From: Granulosicoccus sp036478595
GTDB taxonomy: Bacteria; Pseudomonadota; Gammaproteobacteria; Granulosicoccales; Granulosicoccaceae
Assembly: GCA_036478595.1 (NCBI GenBank)
Contig: JAZGEF010000068.1
Span: forward strand, 37,028 to 101,027
Length of the DNA: 64,000 bases
Direction: 5' to 3'
Shown piece after piece: positions 1-9,698 of this stretch; the stretch's first letter is position 1; every line of letters starts with the position of its first letter. Made by a program: the position numbers and the translations under genes. The notes beneath the pieces were generated by a model, which ran no database searches, was not told the origin of the DNA, and saw only the letters and a list, made by a program, of their open reading frames with translations.

Positions 1-947
1 CAGGCAGGGATAAGACTTATCAAAATGGATCACCGGAAATTCCTAGATTCTGGGATGAGAATGGTTTTTCAGCAAGACCATTTATATACAGCTACGAAAG
101 AGAGCGCTCCATGAAAACAAATTTTCGTTGGGTGACGACAGTCAATAAAGACGCGCGGCGCTACGTTGTATTTTTCCCCAAAGGGGACAAATATAAACTG
201 TTCGGCATGAGTTTTGACAGGCACGTTTTTGGTGTTGATGAGGGCAAGATTCACCTGTTCGGCACTGATGCTACAGGTAAAGATATTTTTTCCAGAACCT
301 TCCATTCGATCAACACATCCCTTGCGGTGGGCACCATTGGCGTGCTTATAGCGTTTGTCTTAGCGCTAATCATTGGAGGTGTATCCGGATACTATGGAGG
401 TTGGATCGACTCCATACTGCAAATGGTCACCGATGCGGTACGTACCATTCCAGCGATCCCTTTGTTCATGGCAATTGCTGCATTTATTCCGGATACAGTA
501 AGCTCCGAGGGGCGATTTTTCATCATTTCAATCATTCTCGGATTTATCGGTTGGCCAACCCTGGCAAGGCGCGTTCGTACGCACCTTCTAACCGAGCGCA
601 ATCAAGAATACGTGCTGGCGGCACAGCTATGTGGTGCACCTGCAAGGCATATCATAGGGCGACACTTGCTACCGAGTTTTACCAGCTACATCATCGTTGA
701 TTTGATTATTTCATTCCCGTATATGGTGCTGTCAGAAACCGCCCTCAGTTTTATCGGTCTGGGTTTAAAAGAACCAGTCAACTCACTAGGGGTAATGCTG
801 CAGAACGTCACTAAGGCAGATGTGCTACTTAATTATCAATGGAATTTTATCCCGGTAATATTTTTTATCACGCTGGTTCTCGCTTTTGTATTTGTTGGCG
901 ATGGGTTACGTGATGCCGCTGATCCCTATGCAGATACCAAAAAATGA
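1..947 (+). CDS. Peptide ABC transporter permease, DppC/OppC/YejE type (5' partial)
   Basis: The reading frame is open from the first bases of the window (codons begin at base 3), so the ATG at 111 is internal and the N-terminal membrane segment lies outside. The visible part starts with an extracytoplasmic stretch ending in FGTDATGKDIFSR, the usual LGTDxxGRD motif of DppC-type permeases. About five membrane segments and the cytoplasmic EAA loop (AAQLCGAPARHIIGRHLLP) follow. This is one of two permeases that form the channel of a peptide or opine importer. The stop overlaps the next ATPase start by 4 bases, so the genes are translationally coupled. The long pre-TM2 region resembles YejE-like permeases. 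The substrate cannot be told because the binding protein is not in the window. Confidence 0.9.
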   Translation, partial: GRDKTYQNGSPEIPRFWDENGFSARPFIYSYERERSMKTNFRWVTTVNKDARRYVVFFPKGDKYKLFGMSFDRHVFGVDEGKIHLFGTDATGKDIFSRTFHSINTSLAVGTIGVLIAFVLALIIGGVSGYYGGWIDSILQMVTDAVRTIPAIPLFMAIAAFIPDTVSSEGRFFIISIILGFIGWPTLARRVRTHLLTERNQEYVLAAQLCGAPARHIIGRHLLPSFTSYIIVDLIISFPYMVLSETALSFIGLGLKEPVNSLGVMLQNVTKADVLLNYQWNFIPVIFFITLVLAFVFVGDGLRDAADPYADTKK

Positions 948-1954
948 CAGAGCCACTGATTTCAGTTAAAGACCTGACTCTTCGTTTTAGAACCGATGAA
1001 GGCCTTATTACAGCAGTCGAAGATGTATCCTTTGATATCGCACCGGGGGAAATTCTCGGTTTGGTGGGTGAGAGCGGCTCGGGTAAGTCGGTTACGGCCA
1101 AGTCTTTGATGTTGCTCAATCCTGATAACGCTGTCTACGATCCTAAAAGTAGCATCACTCTGAACATCGACGATAAAGCTATCGATGTATTCTCAATGAC
1201 CAACCCCAAGGATCGTCTGGCAATCCGCGGTGGTGCAATTTCAATGATCTTCCAGGAACCAATGGCAAGCTTTGCTCCCGCGATCACGGTTGGCAGTCAA
1301 ATGGTTGAACAGTTGCTCATCCATTCAAATATGAATTCTGCGAAAGCGAAAGAAATTTCCATCGAGATGCTGGCACGGGTGGGAATTCCAGATCCGGCGC
1401 AACGCTTTGGCCAATACGCTTTCGAGTTTTCCGGTGGCATGCGCCAACGGGCAATGGTAGCGATGGCACTATCGACCAAGCCAAAACTGCTTATAGCCGA
1501 TGAGCCAACCACCGCGCTGGATGTCACTATCCAAGCTCAGGTAATTGACCTGATGAAAGACCTGGTGAGCGAGTTTCATATGGCGATCCTGTTCATCACT
1601 CACGATCTTGGTGTCATTGCACAAACCGCAGATAAGGTCGCGGTCATGTACCTGGGCAAATTGATTGAGACGGGAACGGTACGAGAGGTGCTCAGAAATC
1701 CTCGCCATCCCTATACACAGGGATTGATGAATGCCTTACCAAAGCTCGACGATCTGGATACACCGCTAATTGCCATTGAGGGTGATATTCCTTCACCGCT
1801 GGATCGACCAAGCGGCTGTGTCTTCAATACTCGTTGTCCAGTTTCCTTAGGGGTGGAATGCGAAACCCGTGTGCCGGTTTACACTGCGGGGGAAGGTGAA
1901 CACCAAGTTGCCTGTCTACTCGCGGAGAAAGAGGAAAAGGGGGCGCAAGCATGA
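944..1954 (+). CDS. Peptide ABC transporter ATP-binding protein, DppD/OppD type
   Basis: This is a cytoplasmic ATPase subunit of the peptide importer begun by the upstream permease. Walker A is GESGSGKS (about residues 42-49), the signature is FSGGMRQR, and Walker B is LLIADEPTTALD. The C-terminal oligopeptide-transporter extension carries the typical cysteines (CVFNTRCP and later Cys). At 336 residues it has the normal length for DppD. The ATG overlaps the permease stop, and its own stop overlaps the next ATPase start (ATGA at 1951). It probably pairs with the following gene as an OppD/OppF heterodimer. Confidence 0.93.
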   Translation: MTEPLISVKDLTLRFRTDEGLITAVEDVSFDIAPGEILGLVGESGSGKSVTAKSLMLLNPDNAVYDPKSSITLNIDDKAIDVFSMTNPKDRLAIRGGAISMIFQEPMASFAPAITVGSQMVEQLLIHSNMNSAKAKEISIEMLARVGIPDPAQRFGQYAFEFSGGMRQRAMVAMALSTKPKLLIADEPTTALDVTIQAQVIDLMKDLVSEFHMAILFITHDLGVIAQTADKVAVMYLGKLIETGTVREVLRNPRHPYTQGLMNALPKLDDLDTPLIAIEGDIPSPLDRPSGCVFNTRCPVSLGVECETRVPVYTAGEGEHQVACLLAEKEEKGAQA

Positions 1955-2943
1955 GCGAGACTCTCATTTCCACCAAGGATTTATCGGTCCACTATCCCTT
2001 GCGGGGCACTCTATTTGGCCCAAAGCCTGTGGTACGGGCAATTGAAAAAGTCTCTGTTGATATACAAAAGGGTAGCTTCTTCGGACTGGTTGGGGAATCG
2101 GGGTCGGGTAAAACCACCTTCGGTCGCGCTCTATTGCGCGCAGCACCAATCACCAATGGCACCGCAACCTATTCGGATGGTGAAGTGATTTATGACCTGC
2201 CATCGCTTAACGGGGAGGATCTGAAAGAGTATCGCAAACGTGCCCAGCTTATTTTCCAGGACCCCTATGCTGCGCTTAGCCCGCGCATGACCGTGCGCGA
2301 TATTATTGCTGAACCGCTGGAAGTGATGGGGCTTACAAGCAGCCGAGAAGAGACTGACGAACGAGTTCGTACCATCGCGGCAAAATGCCGGATTAATCTT
2401 GAGCACCTTCGGCGCTTTCCCCACGCTTTTTCCGGCGGCCAACGCCAGCGCATATCAATCGCGAGGGCACTGGTTTCGGAGCCACAATTTATCGTTGCTG
2501 ATGAATGCGTTGCAGCCCTGGATGTGTCGATCCAGGCGGACGTGTTAAACCTGCTGAAATCAATCCAGATGGATATGGGATTGACCTTCCTCTTTATCAG
2601 TCATGATCTGAGTGTGGTAGCACATACCTGCGATCACGTAGCAGTGATGTATCTTGGTCGTTTGGTTGAGACCGCGCCGACCCGAGAACTGTTCGCGAGT
2701 CCGCGACACCCCTATACCAAGGCATTGCTGTCAGCAATCCCGTCTCTTGATCCCGATGATCATGGAAATGCACAAAAGCTTGAAGGTGAGATTCCATCGC
2801 CAACCAACCCTCCACCTGGATGTAAATTCCAGACGCGTTGCCCGCACGCAATCGACATCTGCCGCAAGGAAGAGCCGAAACTTGATAAGTTAGGGTTGCA
2901 ACACGATGTTGCCTGCCACCGATGGCAAGAACTCGCTGTCTGA
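1951..2943 (+). CDS. Peptide ABC transporter ATP-binding protein, DppF/OppF type
   Basis: This is the second ATPase subunit of the same importer, 330 residues. It has Walker A GESGSGKTT, signature FSGGQRQR, the H-loop (SHDLSVVAH) and the C-terminal oligopeptide domain (GCKFQTRCPHAIDIC). The residue after the Walker B D-E is Cys (VADECVAALDVS) where most relatives have Pro. The catalytic Glu is kept, so activity is probably intact. It is the last gene of the operon in view, and the next gene is on the other strand. Confidence 0.93.
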   Translation: MSETLISTKDLSVHYPLRGTLFGPKPVVRAIEKVSVDIQKGSFFGLVGESGSGKTTFGRALLRAAPITNGTATYSDGEVIYDLPSLNGEDLKEYRKRAQLIFQDPYAALSPRMTVRDIIAEPLEVMGLTSSREETDERVRTIAAKCRINLEHLRRFPHAFSGGQRQRISIARALVSEPQFIVADECVAALDVSIQADVLNLLKSIQMDMGLTFLFISHDLSVVAHTCDHVAVMYLGRLVETAPTRELFASPRHPYTKALLSAIPSLDPDDHGNAQKLEGEIPSPTNPPPGCKFQTRCPHAIDICRKEEPKLDKLGLQHDVACHRWQELAV

Positions 2944-3015
2944 CGCTAGAGTGTCATTATGGGCTGGATAACCCGGAAGTAATGCTGTTAGGGCGCTACC
3001 CGTGGGTCACGGCCA

Positions 3016-3234
3016 TTACCGCGTCACGGCAAGTCGGATCAATTTAGCAAGCAACAGTACGAAAGGAGTTGCATGCATTAATAAATCAAATATATCTTTG
3101 GGTTCTTTCAAAGTTCCAGCAGATAACATTTTCAGTTTCTCCCAGATGTGTGGTTCCGGAAGGAACGGCGCCAGACCGAGCGTAAGGCAGGCAAAAATTA
3201 TCAGTAGTAACGGGATGTTATCGAGCCAATTCAT
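3016..3234 (-). CDS. Small two-helix membrane protein, often annotated 'RND transporter'
   Basis: This 72-residue protein starts MNWLDNIPLLLIIFACL, has a hydrophobic segment at about residues 6-28, a Pro/Glu-rich middle (FLPEPHIWEKLKML) and a second hydrophobic stretch near the C-terminus (ATPFVLLLAKLIRLA). This pattern belongs to a widespread proteobacterial family of short proteins that databases often label RND transporter without functional evidence. The label should not be taken literally. It stands alone between convergent and divergent neighbours. Confidence 0.7.
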   Translation of the reverse strand: MNWLDNIPLLLIIFACLTLGLAPFLPEPHIWEKLKMLSAGTLKEPKDIFDLLMHATPFVLLLAKLIRLAVTR

Positions 3235-3423
3235 TTGTCTTAATCCTACTGGCCTGGCTGGTTGGGCCGCATTCGGGTCCGGAGCCGATGAACCTTGTAC
3301 TGGGCGAATTTAAATTCTATGCAGTAATCGGAGCCTCGACAAGCCTGTTTGCGGTGTGATGGTTAGTCTACCTGTCTTTCTTTATGGCGTTACAATAATT
3401 CATTAAGATCAACAGGTGAAGTC

Positions 3424-4701
3424 TTGACTAACGACAAAGTTATTATTGCCGGTGGCGGAATAGGCGGGCTCTGTTTGGCGCTCACGTTGCATCAAATCGG
3501 TGTGCCATGTTTGGTTATTGAGGCCTCGCGTGAGATGCGACCACTGGGTGTGGGTATCAATATTCAACCCAACGCAGTTCGTGAACTTCTCGATGCGGGG
3601 ATTGATTTATCTGATCTCGACTCAATTGGCGTACCTGCACAGGAGTGGGCGCTGGTCGGGCTAAACGGCAAGGAAGTATACGCTGAACCACGCGGTTTAG
3701 AGGCAGGCTATAAGTGGCCACAATATGCTGTGCATCGAGGGCAGTTACTGATGATGCTTTACAACAAGGTTGTAGAGCGATTAGGGAACGACGCTGTACT
3801 ACTCGGTCACCGAGTCTCTAAATATAGAAAGGACGAACACGGCGTCACCGTTTCTCTGAGATCGTCCAATGGCAAACACGCAGAGCATCGCTGTCAGTTA
3901 TTGATCGGTGCAGACGGGATCCATTCTACTGTGCGAGCACAAATGCATCCTGAACAACCGCCGATTCATTGGGGTGGGGCGGTGATGTGGCGAGGCACGG
4001 CGCGAGTCAAACCCATGCGTACCCAGTCGTCGTTCATCGGCCTAGGTAGTCATCAGCATCGAATGGTGATGTACCCCATCTCGCATTCCGATAAAGATGG
4101 AATAGCACTGGTTAACTGGATTGCTGAAGTCACCGTCGATAACGCAGGCGGCTGGCAGCAGGGCAGCTGGTTTCGCGAGGTAGACATTGATCACTTCATT
4201 CATCACTTTGAACACTTTCAATACGACTGGCTCGATGTGCCATCGCTGTTGCGCAGCGCCGATTGCGCTTACGAAAACCCGATGATTGATCGTGACCCGG
4301 TATCAACTTGGGTCGACGGTCCCGTCGCATTGATGGGAGATGCCGCACATGCGATGTATCCAACGGGTTCAAATGGCGCCAGTCAGGCCATAGTTGATGC
4401 GCGTGTAATCGGTGCCAATATGTTGCAGCACGGGGTAACACCTGTTGCGTTGACAGCCTATGACGATCAACTGTGTAGCAAAATATCGGAGTTGGTGCTG
4501 CGCAACCGCGGTGCTGGACCATTCGGCCTACTAAACCTACTCAGTGATCGTTGTGGGGGTGTGTTTGATGACATTGAAGACGTATTGCCTGGCGAAGAAC
4601 GCCGCGAGTTTATGGCTCGTTATAAGCGGGGAGCGGGCTTTGCGATAGAGCATTTGAATGAAGCCCCACCGACGATTCCTGCGGGTTCAAGGATAAAATA
4701 A
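3424..4701 (+). CDS. FAD-dependent monooxygenase (salicylate hydroxylase/PhzS-like)
   Basis: This is a single-component class A flavoprotein hydroxylase of 425 residues. The dinucleotide-binding motif GGGIGGLCLA lies at about residues 10-19. GADGIH (the DG motif that contacts NAD(P)H and FAD) is in the middle, and GDAAHAMYPTGSNG (FAD ribityl-binding GD motif) is in the C-terminal third. The start is TTG at 3424, chosen because AGGTGA lies just upstream. Such enzymes hydroxylate aromatic or heterocyclic substrates, and the substrate here is unknown. The gene is next to, but convergent with, the methylated-amine operon, so a shared pathway is only possible. Confidence 0.85.
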   Translation: MTNDKVIIAGGGIGGLCLALTLHQIGVPCLVIEASREMRPLGVGINIQPNAVRELLDAGIDLSDLDSIGVPAQEWALVGLNGKEVYAEPRGLEAGYKWPQYAVHRGQLLMMLYNKVVERLGNDAVLLGHRVSKYRKDEHGVTVSLRSSNGKHAEHRCQLLIGADGIHSTVRAQMHPEQPPIHWGGAVMWRGTARVKPMRTQSSFIGLGSHQHRMVMYPISHSDKDGIALVNWIAEVTVDNAGGWQQGSWFREVDIDHFIHHFEHFQYDWLDVPSLLRSADCAYENPMIDRDPVSTWVDGPVALMGDAAHAMYPTGSNGASQAIVDARVIGANMLQHGVTPVALTAYDDQLCSKISELVLRNRGAGPFGLLNLLSDRCGGVFDDIEDVLPGEERREFMARYKRGAGFAIEHLNEAPPTIPAGSRIK

Positions 4702-4974
4702 CACTGCGGGAAGCAGTAGTGTGTGTGACAGGTAAAGGTCGCCAGTTTCTGTCAATTTGATTATGGTGACGTTCGTCATTGACAACATCGGAGCGTTGGT
4801 AGAGTTTTTGACGTAAGAGTTATAGGCGCCATATTTTTTGCCAGTTGCCATTATCGTGTTGATCATAGGAAGGCACACCTATTACAAAGCTCTTGAAAAT
4901 AGGTCGGATTTAGTTCGCTTTGCTCTTAGCGTCTTTTTTTTCAGGGAGTCTATTACGACCCCAAAAAATATACC
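4702..4974. other. Intergenic, between convergent genes
   Basis: About 270 bases lie between the convergent monooxygenase and ABC ATPase genes. I see no convincing gene here and no strong hairpin with a T-run. Confidence 0.5.
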
Positions 4975-5715
4975 TTAGTGTTGCAAAATTTGTCCGAGGA
5001 AATCCTTGGTACGCTCATGTTGCGGATTGTCGAAGAAATTGAAGGGATCGTTTTCCTCGATAATTTCGCCAGCATCCATGAACACCACACGATCTGCCAC
5101 CGCTTTGGCGAATCCCATCTCGTGAGTCACACACACCATAGTCATGCCATCATTGGCCAGCTCGATCATGGTATCAAGCACCTCAGACACCATTTCAGGA
5201 TCCAACGCAGATGTTGGCTCGTCAAACAGCATCACCTTGGGATTCATGCACAAAGACCGGGCAATGGCGACCCGTTGCTGCTGTCCGCCTGACAATTGAC
5301 CAGGGAATTTGTCGGCTTGTTCGGGAATACGTACTCGTTCAAGAAATTTCATCGCGGTTTTACGCGCGTCTGCCGCGTTTACGCCACGAACCCACATTGG
5401 CCCGGCCATCAGATTCTGCACAACGCTCATATGCGGGAAGAGATTGAAGTGCTGGAATACCATGCCTACATCCATGCGCACTTCTTCGATGTTTTTCATC
5501 TTTTCATGCATCTCGATGCCATTGACAACGATAGTGCCTTCCTGATGCGCTTCCAGCCAATTTAATGTGCGGATCATGGTTGATTTTCCGGATCCCGAGG
5601 GCCCGCACACCACGATCTTGTCGCCTTTATTTACCGTAAAGTTAACATTGGTAAGCGCCTTGAAGGCTCCGTACCATTTATTGACACCGGTCATTTGGAT
5701 AATTACTTCTGACAT
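4975..5715 (-). CDS. Polar amino acid ABC transporter ATP-binding protein (GlnQ/HisP type)
   Basis: This is a compact 246-residue ATPase with Walker A GPSGSGKST, Q-loop MVFQHFNLFPHM, signature LSGGQQQRVAIARSL, Walker B VMLFDEPTSALDPE and H-loop VTHEMGFA. These motifs are typical of the PAAT family that energises uptake of polar amino acids. It is the last gene of a minus-strand operon, 15 bases after the permease. The start is ATG, placed after the purine-rich AGGGGAGATCAGT. Confidence 0.93.
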   Translation of the reverse strand: MSEVIIQMTGVNKWYGAFKALTNVNFTVNKGDKIVVCGPSGSGKSTMIRTLNWLEAHQEGTIVVNGIEMHEKMKNIEEVRMDVGMVFQHFNLFPHMSVVQNLMAGPMWVRGVNAADARKTAMKFLERVRIPEQADKFPGQLSGGQQQRVAIARSLCMNPKVMLFDEPTSALDPEMVSEVLDTMIELANDGMTMVCVTHEMGFAKAVADRVVFMDAGEIIEENDPFNFFDNPQHERTKDFLGQILQH

Positions 5716-5730
5716 GTTACTGATCTCCCC

Positions 5731-6702
5731 TTAGTGGCCGACGGTGCGATAATGACGTTCAATACGACTCTGGATCACTTCGAGGGTCATCGATAGGCAC
5801 CAGTAGATCAGTGCCGCCGTAATCAGCATTTCCATATGCTTGAAATCCTTGTTGCCCAAGGTACGCGCCAGGAACATTAATTCCCATACGCCGATAACCG
5901 ACACCAGCGAACTGTCCTTGAGCATGGCAATGAACTGGTTACCGGTGGGAGGAATAATCAGTGGCATGGCTTGCGGTAGAATGATACGACGCATGGTCAG
6001 CCCAAATTTGAAGCCCATAGAGCGTGACGCTTCCCATTGGCCTTTATTGATCGACTGGATACCGGCGCGGAAAATCTCGGTCATGTAAGCGCCGTAACAT
6101 AGGGTAAGAGCTAGAATGCCGGCGGGCACCGCGTCAATCACATAGCCCAGTTGCGGCAGACCAAGGTAGATTAAATAAACTTGCATCAATAGTGGTAATC
6201 CACGAAAGAACGATGTGTAAAAGCTGGCGATCGCAAAGGCAAAACCATTAGAAGAGAGCTTGGCAACTGCGCCGAGAACCGCCACGATGGATGCCAGCGT
6301 TATAGAGATTGCCGAGATATAGAGCGTGGTAAATACCCCTTGCGAAACCATGAACCAAACTTTGGATTGGATGAACGTAAAGTCCAAACCAAAACTGTAG
6401 AAGAAGGACAAAAACAAAAACAACAACTCGATCCAGACCACAAGAACCTGAAAACGAAAAGGAAGAAAGCCAATCAACACGATGTTGGCGGTAAACAGCA
6501 TCGCCAATACCAGGCCGATGGCCATATTGCCAAATAGGCCAGCCTCTGTAGGTTCGCCGATGGCCGGGCGCATGAACTCACCAAAAATAGTGTCGCTCAG
6601 CCCCATCAGGCTAAATGCGACCAGGCTGGTAGCAAAAATGATGGCTATGATTTTGGGTTTGTGGACCGCTGGGTCGGCGACTACCGTATCTGCAAATAGC
6701 AT
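5731..6702 (-). CDS. Polar amino acid ABC transporter permease (HisM/GlnP type)
   Basis: This inner-membrane permease has the His/Glu/Gln family domain in its C-terminal two thirds. The segment beginning GVFTTLYISAISITLA is the conserved entry helix, and the EAA loop reads EASRSMGFKFGLTMRRIILPQA. At 323 residues it is longer than the usual 220-250 because about 100 N-terminal residues add three hydrophobic segments. A single permease gene suggests a homodimeric channel. A hairpin separates it from the binding-protein gene. Confidence 0.9.
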   Translation of the reverse strand: MLFADTVVADPAVHKPKIIAIIFATSLVAFSLMGLSDTIFGEFMRPAIGEPTEAGLFGNMAIGLVLAMLFTANIVLIGFLPFRFQVLVVWIELLFLFLSFFYSFGLDFTFIQSKVWFMVSQGVFTTLYISAISITLASIVAVLGAVAKLSSNGFAFAIASFYTSFFRGLPLLMQVYLIYLGLPQLGYVIDAVPAGILALTLCYGAYMTEIFRAGIQSINKGQWEASRSMGFKFGLTMRRIILPQAMPLIIPPTGNQFIAMLKDSSLVSVIGVWELMFLARTLGNKDFKHMEMLITAALIYWCLSMTLEVIQSRIERHYRTVGH

Positions 6703-6724
6703 TCTGTCTCCCTTTTGAGAAAAT

Positions 6725-6746
6725 CCGGCCCGAGATATCGGGCCGG
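6725..6746 (-). terminator. Hairpin between binding-protein and permease genes
   Basis: CCGGCCCGA (6725-6733) and TCGGGCCGG (6738-6746) form a perfect 9-bp stem with a 4-base loop. On the minus strand ATTTTC follows. Its position just after the binding-protein stop suggests partial termination or 3' mRNA protection, which would give more binding protein than permease. Confidence 0.7.
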
Positions 6747-6794
6747 GTTGTCGGTGTCAGACTATCGAATCACGAAGGCGTACTGGCCGGAGGC

Positions 6795-7625
6795 TCAACT
6801 ACCTGAGGAGCTATAGTCTATACCGTACCACTTCTCGGATAGCTTAGAAAGAGTGCCGTCTGATTTCATTGCAGCCAATATTTCGGCCAGTTTATCGTTA
6901 AACTCTGCGTCTCCTCTGTCGATCGCCAACGCTAGCGGCTCATAAAATACCGGGTCACCCAACACACGCAGCGGGTATTTAGCTTCGATGGCTGCAAGGA
7001 TCGCTGGCAAAGAGCCCACCATACCATTTAGACGGACACCGTCACCTAGACGTAAATCATCCATAGCGGCGGTACTGTCTTTGTAGGACTTGTTTTCAGC
7101 AGTTAACTGATATTCAAAGGCTGGAACACCGTCAGCGTCAATCTGCAGATCATGTTGAAGATACAATTCAAATGTTGTAGCCGTTCCCGCACCCACTGCT
7201 TTGTCGTTCAAATCAGAAATCTGTTTGAACGGGCTATCTGCGTGCACGGCGATTGATGCAGGCGTGTAGTAATACACGCCAGGGAAAGCCAATACTTCCG
7301 CCCGAGATTTAGTCGGTGTCATGGAGCCAACGGATAAATCCCAGCGGCCATTCCAGTTTCCAGCGGTGATGATATCCCAGGACGGGGTTACAAATTCCGC
7401 TTCGGCACCCAGTCGCTTGGCGACTTCTTTAGCGACATCAACGTCAAACCCGTCCATTTCATTGTTGTCGTTCAGAAAGCTCTGTGGCGCCCAGTTGGCG
7501 TCTGTCGCAACCTTGAGTACTTTCGTCGACGTGACCCTGTCAAGTGCCTCGCCAGCATGGGAGGCGCTCGCGGTAATCACGATGGCGGCACCGGCTATCG
7601 TTGTCATAAATTTTCTAAGTTTCAT
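6795..7625 (-). CDS. Periplasmic amino-acid-type substrate-binding protein (family 3)
   Basis: This is a 276-residue family-3 solute-binding protein. A Sec signal peptide (MKLRKFMTTIAGAAIVITASASHAG) is followed by the typical LKVATDANWAPQSF and DGFDVDVAKEVAKRLG motifs of HisJ/GlnH proteins. It should bind the substrate in the periplasm and deliver it to the downstream permease and ATPase. The methyltransferase and oxidoreductase genes lie directly upstream on the same strand, so the ligand may be an N-methylated amino acid or betaine. That is an inference from context. Confidence 0.9.
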   Translation of the reverse strand: MKLRKFMTTIAGAAIVITASASHAGEALDRVTSTKVLKVATDANWAPQSFLNDNNEMDGFDVDVAKEVAKRLGAEAEFVTPSWDIITAGNWNGRWDLSVGSMTPTKSRAEVLAFPGVYYYTPASIAVHADSPFKQISDLNDKAVGAGTATTFELYLQHDLQIDADGVPAFEYQLTAENKSYKDSTAAMDDLRLGDGVRLNGMVGSLPAILAAIEAKYPLRVLGDPVFYEPLALAIDRGDAEFNDKLAEILAAMKSDGTLSKLSEKWYGIDYSSSGS

Positions 7626-7664
7626 ATAGTTTTTCCTTCGTTGGGTAGTGTTTTGCTGTCCAGA

Positions 7665-9698
7665 TTATATCCATACAGCGATGCGATATGCCTCCAACAG
7701 CGAGGCATGAATGGAACGTGAAGTAATGGCGTCACCGAGGCGATAAAGGGCAAACCCTTCGCCTCCAGATGTCGGTTGTGCTTGATAGGTGGCCAGAGAA
7801 TTAATGTCGGTCAAACCATCATTATTTGAAATTGCTTGCAACTCGAAAAAAACTTCCGCCACGGGTTCGGTGCCAGCTTCCGAGATAACCTGTGACGTTG
7901 TCACGTTATGCGAATGTCCGGTTAGCTCATTGGTTAATGTTGCAACCAGGCGGTCGGCTTTTTTTTGTATCGCCGTTAGGCGTAAATCTGGCAGCGTAAC
8001 AACCTTTTGTTGATAGAGGCGTTTGCGGTATATCGACCGATCCGGATAACCCATTTCAATTGCGGCATGACTATCAATCGTGGCAAGGGTTACCATGTGC
8101 CCAAGCGATGACAAATGATCTGCGCACGAAACAGCTTCGTGCCGGCCAGTCCCGTCGCAAATCAAAATATCTTGGGCTGGCTTCACATAACCTGACAGGA
8201 TATCCCAACTGGTCATTGCCAGTTCTGCGCCTGGAAAAGTTTGCTCGGATGGTATTCCACCTGTGGCGATAAATACGCAGTCTGGTTTTTCCGCGAGAAC
8301 ATGCTCAGTATCCGCATACATGTTGCATCTGACCTCTACGCCCAAGTGATTTAGCTCTGCTTCGCGCCAGTCTACAATTGAGATCAGGTCCTTGCGCCAC
8401 GTGGTTTTGGAAGCAAGTTGTATTTGGCCGCCCAGTCGAGCTGCCGCTTCGAACAAAATAACATGATGCCCACGTGCAGCGGCAACGCGTGCGGCTTCCA
8501 TTCCGGCTGGGCCACCACCCACCACGACCACTTTTTTGCCAGGTGCATTGCTCAAAGGCACCTCCGCCGGCAGCAAGGTTTCACGACCAGAGCTAGGGTT
8601 ATGAATGCAATGCGGTTTCTTGTAAATACAGTGCGAAGCACCGACGCAGGGTCGGATACGATCTTCCTCACCGCGCATGATCTTATTGACAATTTGTGGG
8701 TCGGCAATATGGGCGCGGGTCATGGCAATCATATCCAACACGCCATCGCGAATGGCAAAACGAGCATTTGCCACATCGGTAATACGCGCCGCGTGGAAGA
8801 TCGGTATATCTACTTCGCGCTTGAATCGACCAACAGTTTCAAGAAAGAGTGCTAGTGGACGACTCATACCAGGCATGTTGTCTTCGGCCAACACGATCTC
8901 ACTATCCATGCGGCCCACATTGCAGTTAAAGAAATCCACAGATCCTTCCTTTTTTAGTATTTCAGCAACGCGCAAGGCCTCATCAAACCGCAGACCACCC
9001 TCTCCCTCATCGAGTGTAATGCGCATACCGATGACGAAATCGTTTCCAACCTGCCTGCGGATCTCCTCTTGCACTAGGATTGCAAAGCGGGTGCGGTTCT
9101 CAATGTTACCGCCAAATTCATCATTACGCTGATTTGTCATTGGCGAAAGAAACTGGCCTATCAGATGAGCGCCTGCAAGCGTTTCAATCCCGTCAAGTCC
9201 ACCTTTTTTACAGCGTAACGCCGCTTGGCCAAATGCGTGCACAACGCGGTTGATGTCATGGCGATCCATTTCGCGTGGGAAATTACGATGTAATGTTTCA
9301 CGGATAGGTGAGGGTGCAATTGTTGGTAGCCATTCACCAGCTTGTGCATCACCGCGCCTTCCCAAGTGAGTAATCTGGCACATCAACGCTGCACCGTGTT
9401 GGTGAATGCGATCTGAGAATTCCTGAAAGTAGGGAATAATCCGATCAGTACTGACATCAAGTTGATTGAAAATCGATGGTGAGTCTGGCGCGATATTAGA
9501 GGAGCCTCCAAACATGGTCAGAGCCAACCCGCCTTTAGCCTTTTCTTCGTGATAGCGCTGATATCGCTGCGCCGGCATATTCTCATCATCCATGGCTGAC
9601 GCGTGCGATGTGCTCATCATCCTGTTTTTGAGCGTCAGATTACCGATCGTAAGCGGTTGAAGTAATGGGTCTGTGACCATTTGAATGGCGCCACTCAC
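7665..9698 (-). CDS. DgcA/trimethylamine dehydrogenase-like FMN, Fe-S, NAD(P)-binding oxidoreductase
   Basis: This 677-residue protein belongs to the old-yellow-enzyme superfamily. An N-terminal FMN-binding TIM barrel (about residues 10-350, with NRMMSTSHAS and GAHLIGQFLSP) is followed by a cysteine cluster (CVGASHC, then HCIHNPSSGRE) and a dinucleotide-binding domain with VVVGGGPAGMEAA. The CVGAxxC spacing matches DgcA/stachydrine-demethylase relatives; TMADH has an extra Cys there. The family oxidatively demethylates tertiary amines. The start overlaps the stop of the upstream methyltransferase gene by 4 bases, so the two are coupled. The exact substrate is inferred only. Confidence 0.85.
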   Translation of the reverse strand: MSGAIQMVTDPLLQPLTIGNLTLKNRMMSTSHASAMDDENMPAQRYQRYHEEKAKGGLALTMFGGSSNIAPDSPSIFNQLDVSTDRIIPYFQEFSDRIHQHGAALMCQITHLGRRGDAQAGEWLPTIAPSPIRETLHRNFPREMDRHDINRVVHAFGQAALRCKKGGLDGIETLAGAHLIGQFLSPMTNQRNDEFGGNIENRTRFAILVQEEIRRQVGNDFVIGMRITLDEGEGGLRFDEALRVAEILKKEGSVDFFNCNVGRMDSEIVLAEDNMPGMSRPLALFLETVGRFKREVDIPIFHAARITDVANARFAIRDGVLDMIAMTRAHIADPQIVNKIMRGEEDRIRPCVGASHCIYKKPHCIHNPSSGRETLLPAEVPLSNAPGKKVVVVGGGPAGMEAARVAAARGHHVILFEAAARLGGQIQLASKTTWRKDLISIVDWREAELNHLGVEVRCNMYADTEHVLAEKPDCVFIATGGIPSEQTFPGAELAMTSWDILSGYVKPAQDILICDGTGRHEAVSCADHLSSLGHMVTLATIDSHAAIEMGYPDRSIYRKRLYQQKVVTLPDLRLTAIQKKADRLVATLTNELTGHSHNVTTSQVISEAGTEPVAEVFFELQAISNNDGLTDINSLATYQAQPTSGGEGFALYRLGDAITSRSIHASLLEAYRIAVWI

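Noticed and set aside
2461..2530. Loss of function in the OppF-type ATPase because Walker B reads DEC instead of DEP
   Set aside because: The catalytic Asp and Glu are kept. The Pro position is not essential, so this is a variation rather than a defect.
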